DNA from: Vallitalea pronyensis
Lineage (GTDB): Bacteria > Bacillota > Clostridia > Lachnospirales > Vallitaleaceae
DNA length: 64,000 nt
Assembly: GCF_018141445.1 (NCBI RefSeq)
Contig: NZ_CP058649.1
Span: 2,127,001-2,191,000 of the forward strand
Reading direction: 5' to 3'
The notes under the pieces were generated by a model. That model was given only the letters and a program-made list of their open reading frames with translations, was not told where the DNA came from and did no database searches. Of the stretch, positions 36,206 through 44,667 are shown in pieces. The translations under genes and the position numbers were made by a program. The number at the start of each line of letters is the position of its first letter. Positions within the stretch are counted from its first letter, which is position 1.

Positions 36206-37390
36206 ATGTTTGGTAATGTAAAAGAGCTCCCAAAACCAGTGGGTACATACACTGTTGGTATAACCCAAATGGTACTGACAGATAAAACGAGAAAACAGGT
36301 TTTCCCATTTGAAGATAAAGACGCATACAGGAACGTACCCATAACTGTTTTCTATCCATCAGATAGTTCGGAAGGTCTTATAGGGGCACCTTATGCTTTT
36401 CCAGAGGCATTAGAAGTCCTTCACAAAATGACACAAGGTTTTTGGTCGAAGCACATGGTGAAATTGAAGACACAGGTATATGAAAACATAGCCATTTCAC
36501 AAAAAAAAGAATCGTATCCGATCATCTTTTTCAATCATGGCTATCCTGCCTATGAAATGCAAAATACTGTGTTATGTTCCGACTTAGCGAGTCTAGGCTA
36601 TATTGTCATTTCTGTAGGACATCTATATGAATCATCTGCTATTCAATATAAGGATGGAAGGGTTGTTAAAGTTCACAAAGCTAATGTTAAACGTCTTAAA
36701 AAATCTACAAACATGACGTATAAAAGAAAGTTAATAAAGGTATTAAGAGATAAGAGAAAAAACTATTCCGATAAAAAGGCTATGGAACTGGCAGAATTTC
36801 TTTTTATAAAAGAGGGGGCAGAACTATCACATACTGTAAAAATATGGGCTGATGACACCCTGTTTATTGCAGATCAATTAGAGGCTATACATGATGGAAA
36901 GATACCATCGCTATTTAAGAACAAATTACAAATCGATAGAGGTTTTGGGATAACAGGACATTCACTTGGCGGTGCAGTATCAGCTCAAGTGTGCTATAGG
37001 GATAAAAGATTCATAGGTGGTATTAATATTGATGGTGGCAATTGGGGGGATTATCTGTATCAAGATATGAAGACGCCATTTATGGTTTTAGGTTCATTTG
37101 TTATGCGTAACATTGCAAGAACCACGTTTCGTTATAACTCCAAGGATGCCTACTTTATACTTCTTGATAAGACTTCCCATTGGGGATTCTGCGATGTATT
37201 ATTTGGTTCAAGGCAAGCTGTTCTAAAAGGAATGGTTGGATTAAGAGAGAAGTATGACTTCAGAGATATTATAACCAAGTATCATGCTTATTTTTTTGAA
37301 AAATACTTGTTAGGTCATGATGATGTTCAACTGAATCCATTAAGATTTGAAGGCGTGGAGTATAAGGAGAAGATACAACCCGTTATGTGA
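36206..37390 (+). CDS. Alpha/beta hydrolase, PAF-acetylhydrolase-like
   Basis: Predicted serine esterase/lipase of 394 residues. The core shows IIFFNHGYPAYEMQN (oxyanion region), the nucleophile elbow ITGHSLGGAVSAQ, INIDGGNWG, and a C-terminal KTSHWGFCD that could supply the catalytic His. The pattern is close to the platelet-activating-factor acetylhydrolase/plasma esterase group. No signal peptide. The ribosome site is AAAAGGAGGAATCAT. It is monocistronic under a promoter with a large palindromic operator, so it is probably induced by a substrate-like ligand. The substrate is unknown. Confidence 0.82.
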   Translation: MFGNVKELPKPVGTYTVGITQMVLTDKTRKQVFPFEDKDAYRNVPITVFYPSDSSEGLIGAPYAFPEALEVLHKMTQGFWSKHMVKLKTQVYENIAISQKKESYPIIFFNHGYPAYEMQNTVLCSDLASLGYIVISVGHLYESSAIQYKDGRVVKVHKANVKRLKKSTNMTYKRKLIKVLRDKRKNYSDKKAMELAEFLFIKEGAELSHTVKIWADDTLFIADQLEAIHDGKIPSLFKNKLQIDRGFGITGHSLGGAVSAQVCYRDKRFIGGINIDGGNWGDYLYQDMKTPFMVLGSFVMRNIARTTFRYNSKDAYFILLDKTSHWGFCDVLFGSRQAVLKGMVGLREKYDFRDIITKYHAYFFEKYLLGHDDVQLNPLRFEGVEYKEKIQPVM

Positions 37391-37630
37391 AAATGATGAT
37401 GCCATCAATGTTAAAAAGGGATTACCTTCATGTTAAGGGTAAGGGAACCAATAAAGCAGATATGAAAGTCAGCCTCTAATGGACGTGCAAATGGTAATAT
37501 ATCTGTCAGGTCCTTTGTCTCTTAAAAAAATTTTGTAAAATGATAGAATTAAGCATAATACAGAAATGGAGCAAATATAATGAAATGAAGACAACCTATC
37601 GTTGTCTATCTTTAGAGGAGGTATTATCCA

Positions 37631-38956
37631 TTGAACAAGAAAGGTATACTTAGTTTCATGATTATTTGCTTTATGATGATTGGCTTAATGTTTCAAGTAA
37701 CACCTATTGTACAGGCACAAGAAGAACCTGTGTCAGCGGTATATGGCGGAGGTAGTTTTGTTAATGGGGGACAATCCGTTGTGGATGATTTAAAAGCTTC
37801 AGGTTTCAATACCATTATGATCTGGGCCGTTCATGTGTGGGAAAACGGAGACCTTTATTTAAATGATCTTCTTGTTTGTAAAGACGGTGCCTATGTTGGA
37901 GAACAATCGTGGGTTGATAATTGGCAGTCTTTGAAACAAGGTGACACATCCATTAATCGGATAGAAATCAGTGTAGGTGCATGGGGAAGCGGCGCTTTTG
38001 ATAATATTAAAAAACACATTGACACCTATGGTACAGGGTCGGATACGGTTCTATATAAAAACTTTCAAGCATTAATTAATGCAACTGGTGCTGATGCAGT
38101 TAACTATGATGACGAAAAAACATATGATGTTGCATCGTCTGTAGCCTTTGGACAGATGTGTGTTCAAATGGGAGCAAAAGTCACTCTATGCCCTTATACC
38201 AATACATCTTATTGGCAGTCCGTTAAAAATCAATTGGGCAGTAACGTGGATAGAGTGTACTTACAATGTTACGCAGGTGGCGCTGGAAATAATCCAGGCA
38301 CATGGCAGAACTTACTCGGTATGAAAGTGATACCTGGTCTATGGTGTTTACATAGTGGCGGGGGACTTACTGCAAGTGCCGTACAGAGTCAGATGACAAC
38401 TTGGAAGAATGATTATGACATAGCAGGCGGCTTTATGTGGCTGTATGATGACATTCAAAAGTTATCAAGTCCTAATTTAACCGCTGACTATGCATCGGCC
38501 ATTAACGTAGGTTGTGGTGGTAGCCAACCACCAAATACGTATCCAACCATAGGAGGCCGTTCTTACTATGAGTGGATTTCAAGTGTAGAAATAGGTACCC
38601 TTAATCATGTATCCGGTGATAACGGGGGTTATGGGGATTTTACAAGCCAAGTTTTGAATGCAACAAAAGGCAATACGTACAATGTATCACTGATGCCAGG
38701 GTTTAAAAGTGGCACATACACAGAGTATTGGAAGATATGGATTGATTTTAACCAAGATAATGATTTTACAGATGCTGGCGAAGAGGTATTCAGTGGGTCA
38801 GGTAAATCTACTGTGTCTGGTTCCATTACCATACCCACATCAGCCAATACAGGCTCAACCCGTATGCGGGTTGTCATGAAGTATAATGGTCAGCCAACTT
38901 CTTCTGGTAATATAGGTGATGGTGAAGCAGAGGATTATACCATTACCATTCAATAG
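37631..38956 (+). CDS. Secreted GH18-like glycosidase with GEVED domain
   Basis: Protein of 441 residues with a clear signal peptide (about 1-29, ending VQAQ). Residues about 35-290 look like a GH18-type TIM barrel: FNTIMIWAVHVW, IEISVGAWGSGAF, and ADAVNYDDEKTYD, which resembles the DxxDxDxE active-site strand, followed by VIPGLWCLHSG. A C-terminal beta-sandwich (about 310-441) reads WKIWIDFNQDNDFTDAGEE and DGEAEDYTITI, a GEVED domain. The start is TTG, chosen because GAGGAGG lies 8 bases upstream. It probably acts on extracellular chitin-like or peptidoglycan-like glycans. A GlcNAc PTS lies 9 kb away, but no operon link exists. Confidence 0.75.
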   Translation: MNKKGILSFMIICFMMIGLMFQVTPIVQAQEEPVSAVYGGGSFVNGGQSVVDDLKASGFNTIMIWAVHVWENGDLYLNDLLVCKDGAYVGEQSWVDNWQSLKQGDTSINRIEISVGAWGSGAFDNIKKHIDTYGTGSDTVLYKNFQALINATGADAVNYDDEKTYDVASSVAFGQMCVQMGAKVTLCPYTNTSYWQSVKNQLGSNVDRVYLQCYAGGAGNNPGTWQNLLGMKVIPGLWCLHSGGGLTASAVQSQMTTWKNDYDIAGGFMWLYDDIQKLSSPNLTADYASAINVGCGGSQPPNTYPTIGGRSYYEWISSVEIGTLNHVSGDNGGYGDFTSQVLNATKGNTYNVSLMPGFKSGTYTEYWKIWIDFNQDNDFTDAGEEVFSGSGKSTVSGSITIPTSANTGSTRMRVVMKYNGQPTSSGNIGDGEAEDYTITIQ

Positions 38957-38964
38957 TTTTCAGA

Positions 38965-39004
38965 TAGTCACGTGAATGAACAATTATTCATGTGGCTATT
39001 TTTT
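38965..39004 (+). terminator. Terminator after the GEVED protein gene
   Basis: A 13-bp stem with G-U pairs (38965-38977 with 38986-38998, arms TAGTCACGTGAAT/ATTCATGTGGCTA) followed by six T. Confidence 0.85.
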
Positions 39005-39125
39005 CGGTTTTTATAGAATACCTTTAGTAGATATTAAAATTTAATCATAATTTAAGGTTCTCATTATTTATTTTTAATCCATGGCATGCATAATGGAATC
39101 AGAAATAATTAGGGGAGAATAAATC

Positions 39126-40073
39126 ATGCACAACAATAATGAAAGAGCAATGGCATATGAACGTAGAAGAATAGAAAGAAGGCAGATAGTACAGGAGAGA
39201 AGACGCTGGAAAGATACCAGACAGCGTCGAAAACGAAGGTCCATGCTATGTTTCCTATCCGTAGCATGTCTCTTCCTTTGTGTGTATCTTTATAGAGAAC
39301 CTATTTTAGCACAAATTAAACAATTTGTTCCAAACATGGGTGCTGGTTCACCACCTCCAATAGCCTTGGAAAGTGAAACAGAAACATCAGATTTAGATGA
39401 ACGGTTAAGCAATAACCCAGCTATAGAACGTTTTATGGAGCAGAAAGAGAAATACCCAAAAGAAGTCCTTGACCTTGTTATGCGGAATCCAGAAACCATT
39501 GGATTTGCCTTAGATTATTTGGAACAGTATCCTGCTAACAATACAGGCGAAACCATTGATGTATCTGAAGACTATATAGAAAATGAATTCCCCTTATTTT
39601 TACAGTGGGACAAGCGTTGGGGGTATTACAAGTATAGTGGTCGTGCCATGGGTTTTACGGGTTGTGGACCAACAGCTCTATCCATGGTGATTGTTGGTCT
39701 TACAGGGGACACAAGTAAACATCCAAAAGCCATAGCAGATTTTGCATCCCATGAAGGCTATGCAGTAGAAGGTTTTGGAAGCAGCTGGAGTTTGATGGCA
39801 GAGGGTGCGAAAGTATTTGGATTAAAAGTAGAAAAATTAAATCTATCAGAGAAAGTTATTCAAAATACATTAAAGGCCGGAAAACCAATTATTGCTGTAA
39901 TGGGTCCTGGTGTTTTTACGGAAAAAGGTCACTTTATTGTACTCACACATATGACAGATGAAGGCAAAATAATGGTAAATGATCCCAATAGTACAAAAAA
40001 TAGTCAGCAGGTATGGGATATGGACGTGTTTATGAAACAAACAAAAAACTTATGGGCATATGAGGCGGCATAG
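39126..40073 (+). CDS. Membrane-anchored C39-like cysteine peptidase
   Basis: Protein of 315 residues. A very basic cytoplasmic N-terminus (1-38, many Arg) is followed by one membrane helix (about 40-58), a linker, and a C-terminal papain-like domain of the Peptidase_C39_2 type (about 155-315). Catalytic motifs are TGCGPTALSM (Cys about 180), GHFIVLTHM (His) and VNDPNS (Asp/Asn). The domain faces outward. C39-like proteins of this stand-alone form, without an ABC transporter, are common in Clostridia, and their substrates are mostly unknown. No bacteriocin genes are nearby. The ribosome site is AGGGGAG. Confidence 0.85.
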   Translation: MHNNNERAMAYERRRIERRQIVQERRRWKDTRQRRKRRSMLCFLSVACLFLCVYLYREPILAQIKQFVPNMGAGSPPPIALESETETSDLDERLSNNPAIERFMEQKEKYPKEVLDLVMRNPETIGFALDYLEQYPANNTGETIDVSEDYIENEFPLFLQWDKRWGYYKYSGRAMGFTGCGPTALSMVIVGLTGDTSKHPKAIADFASHEGYAVEGFGSSWSLMAEGAKVFGLKVEKLNLSEKVIQNTLKAGKPIIAVMGPGVFTEKGHFIVLTHMTDEGKIMVNDPNSTKNSQQVWDMDVFMKQTKNLWAYEAA

Positions 40074-40100
40074 CATGGGTTGTCGCTTATATGCTTTTTT
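40056..40100 (+). terminator. Terminator overlapping the stop of the C39-like gene
   Basis: GCATATGAGGCGGCA (40056-40070) pairs with TGTCGCTTATATGC (40081-40094), then T6. The 5' arm lies in the last codons of the gene. Confidence 0.75.
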
Positions 40101-40283
40101 ATTGACTAGGAAAGTCCATTTAACAAATGAAATAGAAGCGTTCACTTAATTTCTTAACAAAACAACTTGTAAGGATTAGTAAAAATACTAGAAATGTAAA
40201 ATACTATACAGTAGGATAGGAAACATGTTCAATGTTCCATGATCATATATATAGTATAGATAAAGCATTCGGTCCTTATAACG

Positions 40284-40300
40284 CAATGATTCAATCATTG
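40284..40300. promoter_or_regulatory. 17-bp palindrome upstream of lemA
   Basis: CAATGATT-C-AATCATTG is a perfect inverted repeat with one central base, 50 bp before the LemA start. It may be an operator. No matching regulator gene was recognised. Confidence 0.35.
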
Positions 40301-40349
40301 TGTAACTGGTGACTTATAAAACATGACAGAATAACAAGGAGTGTATAAC

Positions 40350-40913
40350 ATGAAAAAAGGAACCATCATATTATTGATTATTGTTGGTATTTTGATTATA
40401 GGTATATTTGGTGGGATAAGTACTTACAATAATCTTATTCAGTTAAATGAATCTGTAGATGCACAATGGGCACAAGTTGAAAACCAGCTAAAAAGAAGAA
40501 CGGATCTTATTCCTAATCTTGTGAATACGGTTAAAGGTTTTGCAGAGCAGGAAAGAGAAGTATTGCTTGGTGTAACAGAAGCAAGAGCTGGTGTGACCAA
40601 TGCTAGAACACCTAGCGAATATGCAGAAGCAGATGCACAGTTAACGGCTGCACTTAAGCAATTGAATGTGGTTGTTGAAAGCTATCCTAATTTAAAATCC
40701 AATCAGAATTTTCTTGACCTGCAAACCCAGTTGGAGGGAACGGAGAACCGTATTGCTGTAGCAAGAAGAGATTATAATGAATCTGTTAGAACGTTTAATA
40801 GTCGCGCGAAGCGATTTCCTACAGTGATATTTGCGAATCTATTAGGTATGGGGCAAAGAGAATATTTTGAAGTCAGTGAAGCCGATCAAGAGACACCCAA
40901 CGTCGAATTCTAG
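40350..40913 (+). CDS. LemA family membrane protein
   Basis: Protein of 187 residues with one N-terminal membrane helix (about 5-27) and a helical bundle. The LemA signature is YNNLIQLNESVDAQWAQVEN then RRTDLIPNLVNTVKGFA, and the C-terminal RRDYNESVRTFN. ATG at 40350 is chosen over GTG 40341 because AAGGAG lies at proper distance. The precise role of LemA is unsettled (envelope maintenance is suggested). It is paired with a TPM-domain protein starting 10 bp later, a widely conserved gene pair. Confidence 0.93.
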   Translation: MKKGTIILLIIVGILIIGIFGGISTYNNLIQLNESVDAQWAQVENQLKRRTDLIPNLVNTVKGFAEQEREVLLGVTEARAGVTNARTPSEYAEADAQLTAALKQLNVVVESYPNLKSNQNFLDLQTQLEGTENRIAVARRDYNESVRTFNSRAKRFPTVIFANLLGMGQREYFEVSEADQETPNVEF

Positions 40914-40922
40914 GATGATTTT

Positions 40923-41714
40923 ATGACAATAAAAAAAATATGTTTACTGATGTTGTTTATCATAAGCCTGATCATGCCATGTGGGATGGTTCAGGCAACG
41001 GATGTTGAATTACCACAACCCAGTGTTGCGTTCTATGTCTATGATGAAGCAAATATTATCCAAGAGGATACGGAAAGATACATCGTAGAAGTTAACGAAA
41101 ATCTGTATCGACAAACAGGAGCACAGGTAGTAGTCGCCACGGTTAATTCGTTACAGGATAGAACGTTAGAAGAATATGCCAACTTACTTTTTAGAGCATG
41201 GCAAATTGGCAGTCAAGATAAAAATAACGGTTTATTATTATTGGTGGCACCCAATGAAAGAGTTGTTAGGATAGAAGTCGGTTATGGATTAGAAGGTGCT
41301 ATTCCAGATATCACAGCAAGTAACATACAATCCGATGAAATCCTGCCTAGATTTAAAGAAGGTAATTATAACGAAGGTATCCTTGCGGGTTTTAATACTA
41401 TCATGGAAAAAATAGCTGTAGAGTATGAACTGGATCAAGAGTCACTAGATATTGAAAAACAGCCTCGAACCAATAATGAGTCTTTTCTCGTTAGATTTTT
41501 TGACGGTGCAGGTAAATTTATTCTTATTTTATTATTTATTCTCGATTTAACCATCAATCGAGGTCGTGTATCCCGTTTTCTATTGCTGATGATTTTTATT
41601 AATCGTGGTGGTAGAGGCGGCAGAGGCGGTGGAGGCTTTGGCGGTGGTTCCGGCGGGGGTAATTTTGGAGGCGGTGGTTCTTCTGGTGGAGGCGGTTCCA
41701 GTGGAAGCTGGTAG
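40923..41714 (+). CDS. TPM-domain envelope protein with Gly/Ser-rich tail (YgcG-like)
   Basis: Protein of 263 residues. A signal peptide (about 1-26) is followed by a TPM (TLP18.3/Psb32/MOLO-1) domain (about 35-165: VYDEANIIQEDTERYI, NNGLLLLVAPNERVVRIEVGYGLEG). A membrane helix lies at about 198-214, and the tail is almost only Gly, Ser, Arg and Phe (from about 224). This is the usual YgcG architecture and partner of LemA. The Gly-rich tail makes a spurious Pro-rich frame on the other strand. Confidence 0.92.
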   Translation: MTIKKICLLMLFIISLIMPCGMVQATDVELPQPSVAFYVYDEANIIQEDTERYIVEVNENLYRQTGAQVVVATVNSLQDRTLEEYANLLFRAWQIGSQDKNNGLLLLVAPNERVVRIEVGYGLEGAIPDITASNIQSDEILPRFKEGNYNEGILAGFNTIMEKIAVEYELDQESLDIEKQPRTNNESFLVRFFDGAGKFILILLFILDLTINRGRVSRFLLLMIFINRGGRGGRGGGGFGGGSGGGNFGGGGSSGGGGSSGSW

Positions 41715-41756
41715 GACCTTAAGCAATAAGGATAAAATAGGACATAAGGTGGCATG

Positions 41757-41783
41757 TTGATGCAGTTAGTGATACAATATAAT
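41757..41783 (+). promoter_or_regulatory. Promoter upstream of the yjdF leader
   Basis: A perfect TATAAT at 41778-41783. TTGATG lies at 41757 with only 15-bp spacing, so the -35 is weak. The start of transcription would fall near 41790, just before the structured leader. Confidence 0.5.
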
Positions 41784-41812
41784 AGAAGTAACATAAAGGC
41801 TACAAGATAAAA

Positions 41813-41905
41813 ACACGATTCGGTTGGTAGTCCGAATGCAGACCATGTCTGTCAGTAACCTGCCCTCCTGGGGTTGTCCTTTCTTGAATCATTAGCTGTC
41901 ACAGG
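41813..41905 (+). ncRNA. Candidate yjdF riboswitch (leader of yjdF)
   Basis: A structured leader directly precedes a YjdF-family gene. Visible stems are ATTCGG/CCGAAT (about 41818-41837), CAGAC/GTCTG (41839-41852) and a further CCTCCTGGGG segment. The yjdF motif RNA sits in exactly this position in many Firmicutes and responds to NAD-related or azaaromatic compounds. The assignment rests on context and visible hairpins. A covariance-model search would decide it. Confidence 0.6.
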
Positions 41906-41914
41906 AGGAAGTAA

Positions 41915-42323
41915 GATGATTCAATTAACGGTTTACTTTGACAATCCTTTTTGGGTTGGTGTCTTTGAACGAACAGATGAAGATACTATACAGGTATGTA
42001 AGGTGGTTTTTGGGGCAGAACCAAAGGATTATGACATCTATGCTATGATTAACAGAGACTATCATCTGTTAACGTTTAGTTTACCTATGCAGGTGGAGAT
42101 GAAGAAGAAGTTAAAACTTAATCCAAAACGTCTTCAAAGACAAGTAAAAAAAGCCATGCATACCCAAGGTATTGGTACAAAAGCACAACAAGCCATAAAG
42201 CGCCAACAGGAGACTAAAAAAAGAGAGAAAAGAAGCCTTACAAAAGCAGAAAAAGAACATCGTAAGCGCCAGGTTTATGAACAGAAGCAATTGAAAAAGA
42301 AAGAAAAAAGAAAAGGACATTAA
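41915..42323 (+). CDS. yjdF: YjdF family protein (DUF2992)
   Basis: Basic protein of 135 residues. The N-terminal half MIQLTVYFDNPFWVGVFER and VVFGAEPKDYDIY matches YjdF of Bacillus, as does LNPKRLQRQVKK-AMHTQGIGTKAQQAI. The C-terminus is a Lys/Glu/Arg-rich helix. ATG at 41915 is chosen because AGGAGGAAGTAAG precedes it. An in-frame upstream start near 41874 would run through the structured leader. Function is unknown. The gene family is typically controlled by the yjdF riboswitch, and a matching leader is present. Confidence 0.9.
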
Positions 42324-42333
42324 AGACAGTTGA

Positions 42334-42390
42334 GCTTCCTTAGACAGTAGATGGGTTACTATCATAATCCTCTACAGTTAGGGAAGTTTT
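42334..42390 (+). terminator. Terminator after yjdF
   Basis: A stem of GCTTCCTTA and CAGTAG against CTAC and TTAGGGAAG, with small internal mismatches, followed by a T-run. Confidence 0.65.
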
Positions 42391-42555
42391 TTATTGTTTT
42401 GTTAAGTATATCTTGTTTCTAATGGATGATGGGGCACTGCCACAAGGTATGAAAACAAATAAAAACATATTACTTTGAAATCTGTAATACAAATGAAATA
42501 TTTGTGTAAAGTATTTAACATTTTGTTGATGTATAATCATTATATAAGGAGGTTG

Positions 42556-42702
42556 ATGCACACGATGGCACAAGTATTGGAAATTATTAACAAAATCGTT
42601 CCCCATCTGTTTTCCAAAAGAGAAACTCAGTCGGAGCATAAAGATAAGCGTCTCACAATCGAAGAAGCTATAAAACGCTATGAAGAGTTATCTTCATTAT
42701 AA
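42556..42702 (+). CDS. Small hypothetical protein (48 residues)
   Basis: Short frame beginning MHTMAQVLEIINKIV, mixed hydrophobic and charged, ending TIEEAIKRYEELSSL. AAGGAGG (42546-42552) lies 3 bases before ATG 42556 and 12 before ATG 42565, so either start is possible. A TATAAT at 42531-42536 lies upstream, and a terminator directly follows whose 5' arm is in the gene. Promoter, ribosome site and terminator together support a real small gene. I recognise no family. Confidence 0.6.
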   Translation: MHTMAQVLEIINKIVPHLFSKRETQSEHKDKRLTIEEAIKRYEELSSL

Positions 42703-42723
42703 ACAGCGATTTATAGCTTTTTT
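42666..42723 (+). terminator. Terminator after the small gene
   Basis: AGCTATAAAACGCT (42666-42679) pairs with AGCGATTTATAGCT (42705-42718) with one mismatch, followed by T6. Confidence 0.8.
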
Positions 42724-42781
42724 ATTTTGTCTTATTCTCTGTTAGCTGTTCTTACACTAGTCCTTGAAATGGTGAATGTGA

Positions 42782-43639
42782 TTACTTCTTTTCAACGATT
42801 GGAATCCAGACCTGACAACGGTAGTCATCACTTGTTGCATCACCTGGAAGATAAACTTCTAATTCAGGTGTGCTGGCATGCTCATATTTGGTTGCAGGGA
42901 ACCACTCCGAGTAGATACGTTTCCATACTTTTTGTATAGCATGAGGCATAGGTCCAACACTTTCAAATATCGCCCAAGTGCTTTTGGGTATCTCTAGGAC
43001 TTCAGTGCCTTCAACATCGTTAATATGTGTCCCTTCAATGCCGACCATGTATTTAAATTCTTTTATCTCAGCGTCATAGTTGTAGCATACAGCGTACTTG
43101 GTGTCCGATTGTGCCTCCATTTTTTTCGTAATACCTTTTTTACATATCTCTTGCCAAAACGCTGGAACAATTTGATAATTTTGCTCGTGTTCGGTTGTGA
43201 CATTACGTGTTAAGCCTACCAGTTGAAAAGCATCTTTTTCAATAATCTTATAATCCATACGTGTTTCTCCTTTAATCGTTATTTGAAAAGAGAGTGGTGG
43301 AATTGCTTTCAATGACAAGCTATGTTTCCTAGCCTGTGAAGGTGCCATACCATGGAGCTTTTTGAAGGCTTTACAGAAAGCTTCAGGCGTCTCATAACCG
43401 TACTTATAAGCAATGTCAATAATTTTATGATGGGTAGATATGAGATCTTTTGCAGCAAGTGACAGCCGTCGTTGTCGAATGTATTCACCTAGCGATATAC
43501 CTGTTAACATGGTGAATGTTCTTAGAAAATGATGTTTAGAACAAAGGGCTATAGCTGCAATGTCCTCAGATTTTAAGTCATCTTCGATATGGTCTTCAAT
43601 GTAGCTTAGAGCATGATTCATAGCTTTGAACCAATTCAT
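42782..43639 (-). CDS. AraC-family regulator with GyrI-like effector domain
   Basis: Protein of 285 residues. An N-terminal AraC-type double helix-turn-helix (about 8-105: LKSEDIAAIALCSKHHFLRTF, IDIAYKYGYETPEAFCKAFKKLHGMAPS) is followed by a GyrI-like/SOUL-type ligand-binding domain (about 128-285: YKIIEKDAFQLVGL, VLEIPKSTWAIFESVGPMP). This layout is that of Rob/SoxS-like multidrug-responsive regulators, where the C-terminal domain binds hydrophobic drugs. It is divergent from the two-component pair at 43978. Its target is not evident. Confidence 0.92.
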   Translation of the reverse strand: MNWFKAMNHALSYIEDHIEDDLKSEDIAAIALCSKHHFLRTFTMLTGISLGEYIRQRRLSLAAKDLISTHHKIIDIAYKYGYETPEAFCKAFKKLHGMAPSQARKHSLSLKAIPPLSFQITIKGETRMDYKIIEKDAFQLVGLTRNVTTEHEQNYQIVPAFWQEICKKGITKKMEAQSDTKYAVCYNYDAEIKEFKYMVGIEGTHINDVEGTEVLEIPKSTWAIFESVGPMPHAIQKVWKRIYSEWFPATKYEHASTPELEVYLPGDATSDDYRCQVWIPIVEKK

Positions 43640-43977
43640 TGGCTCACCTTCCTTTCATAATAACAGTATAGGCAGTATATAGATTTATTTCCTGTTCTTA
43701 ATTGCTCACTTAGGACAGATTTGCCAAGTAGATAGAACGTGTATCTATTCTATCATATTTATGTGGAAGAATTAAGAATTTCTTAAGAAGTTTATGAAGG
43801 AATTCGTTACATTTTATTGGTAAGCTTATGTAAGTATCATGTATGAAATGCTTATTATATAGAGCTTATGATATCCTATTATGTCAACATTGGGCATAGA
43901 AGATTCTACTTTGTTATGATATAATAGTGAAGATTTATGATAAGGAAAATAATGATGTTGATTCAGGGGAGAGTTAA
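43640..43977. other. Divergent intergenic region of 338 bp with a promoter for the two-component genes
   Basis: It separates the AraC gene (minus) from the response regulator (plus). A TATAAT at 43920-43925 with TG at 43917-43918 forms an extended -10 about 50 bp before the ATG. No clear -35 is present. The remainder is AT-rich with no further feature recognised. Confidence 0.5.
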
Positions 43978-44667
43978 ATGATGAATATAATTGTATGCGA
44001 TGATGATAGAGAAATTGTTGAAGCCATAGAAATATACCTAGAAAATGAAGGCTACAACATCTTCAAAGCTTATAATGGTATAGAGGTTCTTCGGATCATA
44101 AAAGAAAAAGAAATACATCTTGTTATTATGGATATTATGATGCCCGAAATGGATGGAATAAGGGCTACAAAGAGGATTCGAGAAGTACTTAATATACCTG
44201 TTATTATGTTGTCTGCTAAAGTGGAAGATACAGATAAAATCATGGGGCTTAATATGGGGGCAGATGATTACATCACCAAGCCTTTTAACCCATTAGAACT
44301 AATTGCAAGGGTTAAATCACAATTAAGACGCTTTACAACTCTTGGTGGTATTGAAACCAAAAAGGATGTCTTTACAACTGGTGGATTATTGGTGGATGAT
44401 GGCTGCAAGCAAATCACTGTTGATGGTGAAGACATTCAGTTGACGCCCCTGCAATACAAAATTTTGAAGCTGTTAACAGAGAATGCTGGTCGTGTTTTTT
44501 CCATTGAACAAATCTACGAGCAAGTATGGGAAGAGAAAGCCATTAATCCTGAAAATACAGTAGCTGTTCATATAAGAAAGATTAGAGAACAGATTGAAAT
44601 TAACCCAAAAGAACCAAAATACCTGAAGGTGGTGTGGGGCATTGGCTATAAAGTTGAAAAAATATAA
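43978..44667 (+). CDS. OmpR-family response regulator
   Basis: DNA-binding response regulator of 229 residues. The receiver domain (1-120) has the acidic pocket CDDDRE, the phosphorylated Asp in LVIMDIMMPEMDG (Asp 52) and the conserved Lys in DDYITKPFNPLEL. The winged-helix OmpR/PhoB domain (about 128-229) has LTPLQYKILKLLTENAGRVFSIEQIYEQVW and VWGIGYKVE. The pattern is VanR-like. It overlaps the kinase gene by about 26 bases, so the two are translationally coupled. Confidence 0.95.
   Translation: MMNIIVCDDDREIVEAIEIYLENEGYNIFKAYNGIEVLRIIKEKEIHLVIMDIMMPEMDGIRATKRIREVLNIPVIMLSAKVEDTDKIMGLNMGADDYITKPFNPLELIARVKSQLRRFTTLGGIETKKDVFTTGGLLVDDGCKQITVDGEDIQLTPLQYKILKLLTENAGRVFSIEQIYEQVWEEKAINPENTVAVHIRKIREQIEINPKEPKYLKVVWGIGYKVEKI

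Noticed and set aside
39126..40073. Bacteriocin-processing C39 ABC exporter
   Set aside because: The protein is a stand-alone membrane-anchored C39-like domain, with no ABC transporter domains and no double-glycine precursor peptides nearby.
41435..41794. Proline-rich protein on the minus strand
   Set aside because: It is the complement of the Gly/Ser-rich tail codons of the TPM-domain gene, with no ribosome site.
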